Below, piece after piece: positions 5,656-7,871 of a DNA stretch of 7,871 nt. The position numbers were made by a program, and so were the translations under genes. The notes beneath the pieces were generated by a model. It had not been told where the DNA came from. It was given only the letters and a program-made list of their open reading frames with translations, and made no database searches. This stretch comes from Chitinophagaceae bacterium UBA3961 (GTDB lineage: Bacteria > Bacteroidota > Bacteroidia > Chitinophagales > Chitinophagaceae), in the NCBI GenBank assembly GCA_002385265.1, contig DGDD01000105.1, positions 1 through 7,871 on the forward strand, in the 5' to 3' direction. How positions within the stretch are numbered: position 1 is the stretch's first letter; each line of letters begins with the position of its first letter.

Positions 5656-6385
5656 GAGCAACAAAGAACCAATCGAAGGGGTAGGGTGCTCCCAAATGCT
5701 TGGGGGGATTAAAAAACTCTGTACTCCAATCGTATTCAATTTTTTCTCTCTTAATGATCGTAAAGCCTAATTCATGTAACGTATAGTCTAATTCTTGTTC
5801 TAAGAAGTGTTTGGTTGGTTCTTCATCAATATCCCAAACACCTTGACGAATATTATTGGCAATTTTCTCGGCTTCTTGACCTTGATAAGTGATGCTTCGA
5901 AAACGATCAATGTTCAATTGGTATCCCAATTGTTCAGCCCATAACTTCGACTCTAATGACGGTACGACTAGTAGTAAATAGCCATTTTCGGATACTGTTG
6001 ATGCTATGTTTTTGAAGAAAATTGAACGCTTCTGATGGTCGGCTATCAAAACGGCATTTACACAAAGCGCTAAGTTGTAGGTGTGTTCAATAATGTTAGG
6101 GATACAAAAGTCGATTCGCTTATAATGTACTAGTAAGTTTGTGTAGGTAGATTGACAGATGTCAAGATTTTTTTGTGAAATATCAACTCCGGTGACTTCT
6201 AAACTCAATTGTGAAAGAAATGAGAGCCATTTCCCTACACCACAACCGATATCGATGATCGACTTTGCATTTGCACTGTATTTCTTTAATGCCTTTTCAA
6301 TCTTCTTCTTTTTATCATGCTTCCTAACATCAAATATCTCTTCTTCATACTTCGGCGCTATGTCTTCCCAGTACGATCTTTTCAT
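5615..6385 (-). CDS. Class I SAM-dependent methyltransferase
   Basis: This 256-residue cytosolic protein has a Rossmann-type methyltransferase core. Motif I is IIDIGCGVGKW (43-53), the acidic end of strand 2 is VTGVDIS (64-70), the motif IV region is YNLALCVNAVLIAD (103-116), and VSENGYLLLVVPS (131-143) is the strand-5 region. The C-terminal part carries a DWSTEFFNPPKHLGAPYPFDWFFVAQK segment (219-245) that closes the fold. The substrate cannot be told from sequence. The last 11 residues, NTPQSLRGTIK, are encoded by the terminator hairpin at 5626-5648, so the tail after VAQK may be a non-functional extension. It is divergent from the GNAT gene with a 45-bp gap; no exact -7 box was found there. 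Confidence 0.88.
   Translation of the reverse strand: MKRSYWEDIAPKYEEEIFDVRKHDKKKKIEKALKKYSANAKSIIDIGCGVGKWLSFLSQLSLEVTGVDISQKNLDICQSTYTNLLVHYKRIDFCIPNIIEHTYNLALCVNAVLIADHQKRSIFFKNIASTVSENGYLLLVVPSLESKLWAEQLGYQLNIDRFRSITYQGQEAEKIANNIRQGVWDIDEEPTKHFLEQELDYTLHELGFTIIKREKIEYDWSTEFFNPPKHLGAPYPFDWFFVAQKNTPQSLRGTIK
5626..5655 (+). terminator. Strong intrinsic terminator embedded in the opposite gene's 3' end
   Basis: A 10-bp GC-rich stem (TACCCCGCAA at 5626-5635, TTGCGGGGTA at 5639-5648) with a 3-nt ACT loop is followed directly by seven T on the plus strand. It ends plus-strand transcripts: the thiolase mRNA, whose stop is 143 nt upstream, and/or a small RNA starting near 5566. The hairpin lies wholly inside the last codons of the minus-strand methyltransferase gene. 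Confidence 0.85.
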
Positions 6386-6430
6386 GTTTTCTGTTTTGGT
6401 GAGCTAAAGAATTAAAACGAATTTAGTGAA

Positions 6431-6967
6431 ATGAGTTTTGATATTATTAAATTAAATCACGACAGTGCTTTAGACCTGGCTCATCTTAGCCGAGAAACTT
6501 TTAAAGAAGCTTATTCAGAATTCAATACTGAAGAAGACATGGCTTTGTTTCTTAGCACCCGTTTTGCTATTGAAAAACTTAAAGATGAATTCAACAACCC
6601 CGATTTTGAGTTCTATGGCGCTGTTGACTCTAATGGTATATTAAAAGGCTATTTAAAATTAGCGATTTTAGATAAGTACGGAAGAAGAGGCGACTGTATA
6701 GAACTGGCTAGAATTTATATTCTTCGTGAAGCATACGGTACCGGTTTGGGACATCAATTGATGCAAAAAGCGAACGATAGAGCGTTGGAACTCGATGCCT
6801 TCGAAATTTCCTTGATTGTTTGGCAAGAGAATGAAAAAGCGATTCGGTTCTACAAAAAATGGGGCTTTGAAATTACAGGAACACAATCTTTTCTGTTAGG
6901 AACAGATCTGCAAGATGATTTTGTTATGACCAAGGTTCTGAAAAATAAATTAACTTCCAACAAATAA
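6431..6967 (+). CDS. GNAT-family N-acetyltransferase, PaiA-like
   Basis: The 178-residue product is a single GNAT domain that would transfer an acetyl group from acetyl-CoA to an amine. Motif A is IELARIYILREAYGTGLGHQLM (90-111), with the acetyl-CoA pyrophosphate loop AYGTGLG. Motif B is IVWQENEKAIRFYKKWGFEITG (129-150). The end, LGTDLQDDFVMTK (156-168), and the overall layout resemble PaiA-type polyamine acetyltransferases, but the substrate is only a guess. It begins MSFDIIKLN, a normal GNAT first strand. The next gene starts 6 bp after its stop, so the two form an operon. It is divergent from the methyltransferase. Confidence 0.9.
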   Translation: MSFDIIKLNHDSALDLAHLSRETFKEAYSEFNTEEDMALFLSTRFAIEKLKDEFNNPDFEFYGAVDSNGILKGYLKLAILDKYGRRGDCIELARIYILREAYGTGLGHQLMQKANDRALELDAFEISLIVWQENEKAIRFYKKWGFEITGTQSFLLGTDLQDDFVMTKVLKNKLTSNK

Positions 6968-6973
6968 TTCAAA

Positions 6974-7825
6974 ATGAAAAAAGTCATTTTACTTGGTTTG
7001 CTGGGCCTATCAATTTGTGTTCGTGCACAAGTGAAGCTGCCTTATCAGATATTCAATTCTAATGGCAAGAAAACCAATTATGGTAAAATGATCAAAGCCA
7101 TCTCCGGGGCAGATATCGTAATGTTTGGTGAATTGCACAACAATTCCATTGCACACTGGTTAGAGCTAGAAGTAGCAAAGGACTTGGCAGCCAAACGATC
7201 TCTTGTTTTTGGCGCTGAAATGTTTGAGACCGACAATCAAGAAGCACTTACGGAGTATATGCAAGGTAAGATTAGTGCTAAAGGACTAGACTCATCGGCG
7301 CGTTTGTGGAAGAATTATCCAACTGACTATGCACCAATCGTGAATTTTGCTAAGCAACAAAATTTGTTCTTTGCTGCTACCAATGTTCCGCGTAGATACG
7401 CTTCATTAGTAGCCAAGGGTGGTTTCGCTGTTTTGGATACACTCCCAAACATCCAAAAAGCATGGATGCCACCACTTCCAATCGCTTACGATTCTACATT
7501 GCCCGGCTATACCAAAATGATCGAAATGATGAAAGGGCATGGAGGATCGAATCTTCCAAAAGCGCAAGCCCTGAAAGATGCCACGATGGCCTACAATATT
7601 TTAAAATACAGAACGGAAGGCTCCTTGTTTTTGCATTACAATGGGTCATTTCATTCCGAAAACCATGACGGTATTTGTTGGTACCTCTGGCAAAAGCAAC
7701 CAACGCTCAAAATCTTGACCATCACAATTGTAACTCAAAAAGAGCTCGATAAAATGGAAGCCGAACACAGGAATACAGCTGATTTTATAATTGTGGTGGA
7801 TGAAGACATGACGAATACTTATTAA
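6974..7825 (+). CDS. Secreted ChaN-like (haem-binding uptake/TIKI superfamily) protein
   Basis: The 283-residue product starts with a signal peptide (MKKVILLGLLGLSICVRAQ, cleavage near residue 18-19), without a lipobox cysteine. The mature part matches the ChaN-like family: IVMFGELHNNSIAHWLELE (48-66), LVFGAEMFETDNQEAL (77-92), a central helical region with PTDYAPIVNFAKQQ (116-129), and FLHYNGSFHSENHDGI (219-234). The GE.H and AEMFE motifs correspond to the conserved acidic/His positions of this fold. ChaN of Campylobacter binds haem; other members of the wider superfamily are hydrolases, so haem binding is not proven here. It follows the GNAT gene by 6 bp; the pairing has no obvious biochemical logic. 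No terminator is seen before the window ends. Confidence 0.88.
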   Translation: MKKVILLGLLGLSICVRAQVKLPYQIFNSNGKKTNYGKMIKAISGADIVMFGELHNNSIAHWLELEVAKDLAAKRSLVFGAEMFETDNQEALTEYMQGKISAKGLDSSARLWKNYPTDYAPIVNFAKQQNLFFAATNVPRRYASLVAKGGFAVLDTLPNIQKAWMPPLPIAYDSTLPGYTKMIEMMKGHGGSNLPKAQALKDATMAYNILKYRTEGSLFLHYNGSFHSENHDGICWYLWQKQPTLKILTITIVTQKELDKMEAEHRNTADFIIVVDEDMTNTY

Positions 7826-7863
7826 GAGGAAAGAGGAGACGAGGAAAAGAGGAACGAGGAAGG
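7826..7863. repeat. Purine-rich GAGGA repeat tract
   Basis: Directly after the ChaN-like stop codon, GAGGA recurs at 7826, 7833, 7841, 7849 and 7856, a 7-8 nt period. The 38 bases contain only A and G except for two C. The tract is followed by AAGGTGCCTTTT at the window edge, which could begin a terminator. It has no coding potential that can be recognised. Confidence 0.7.
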
Positions 7864-7871
7864 TGCCTTTT

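Noticed and set aside
5573..5770. 65-codon plus-strand open frame beginning METVVNRRFK
   Set aside because: It runs through an intrinsic terminator and then antisense through the conserved part of the methyltransferase gene, has no recognisable domain, and lies in the structured RNA candidate.

Overview
The window reads as a piece of a Bacteroidota chromosome. The evidence is a moderate-to-low GC content, genes without Shine-Dalgarno sequences, exact Bacteroidota-type -7 elements (TAnnTTTG) upstream of the thiolase and inside the 5.5 kb intergenic region, and families typical of the phylum (DUF3570/DUF4266, PepSY-like lipoprotein, ChaN-like protein). No tRNA, rRNA, CRISPR array, transposase or phage gene is visible. 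Coding density is high. The longest gene-free stretch is about 180 bp (3089-3270), so no gap exceeds 300 bases.

Left part (1-3088). The 3' end of an unidentified plus-strand gene (2-97) converges on a compact minus-strand operon. The operon reads, in order of transcription, a secreted thioredoxin-fold protein with a WCVPC site, an ApbE-type FAD:protein FMN transferase, a 73-residue DUF4266 lipoprotein ending in a Gly-rich CxC tail, and a DUF3570 outer-membrane beta-barrel candidate. Spacings are 0, 9 and 24 bp, and a GC-rich hairpin follows the last gene. The set looks like an envelope redox module: ApbE would attach FMN covalently to a partner, the thioredoxin would keep cysteines (possibly the CxC tail) reduced, and the barrel would be the outer-membrane component. 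None of the partners has a known biochemical role. This is the best candidate in the window for a poorly described system.

Middle part (3271-5655). Divergent from the redox operon is a lipoprotein with two PepSY-like repeats. A bidirectional terminator separates it from a minus-strand DUF1905/YdeI protein. That gene shares a very short divergent promoter region with a canonical acetyl-CoA C-acetyltransferase; the promoter region carries two facing -7 elements around a perfect 8+8 bp palindrome. Downstream of the thiolase lies a non-coding, highly structured stretch (5535-5655). It has nested inverted repeats, an internal -7 element and a strong intrinsic terminator, and could be a small RNA or a structured 3' UTR.

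Right part (5615-7871). A minus-strand class I SAM methyltransferase has its last codons inside that terminator. It is divergent from a two-gene plus-strand operon of a GNAT acetyltransferase (PaiA-like) and a secreted ChaN-like protein. The window ends in a purine-rich GAGGA repeat tract. Four of the nine complete genes share an AATCG motif 5-6 nt before the start codon, an unexplained recurrence.
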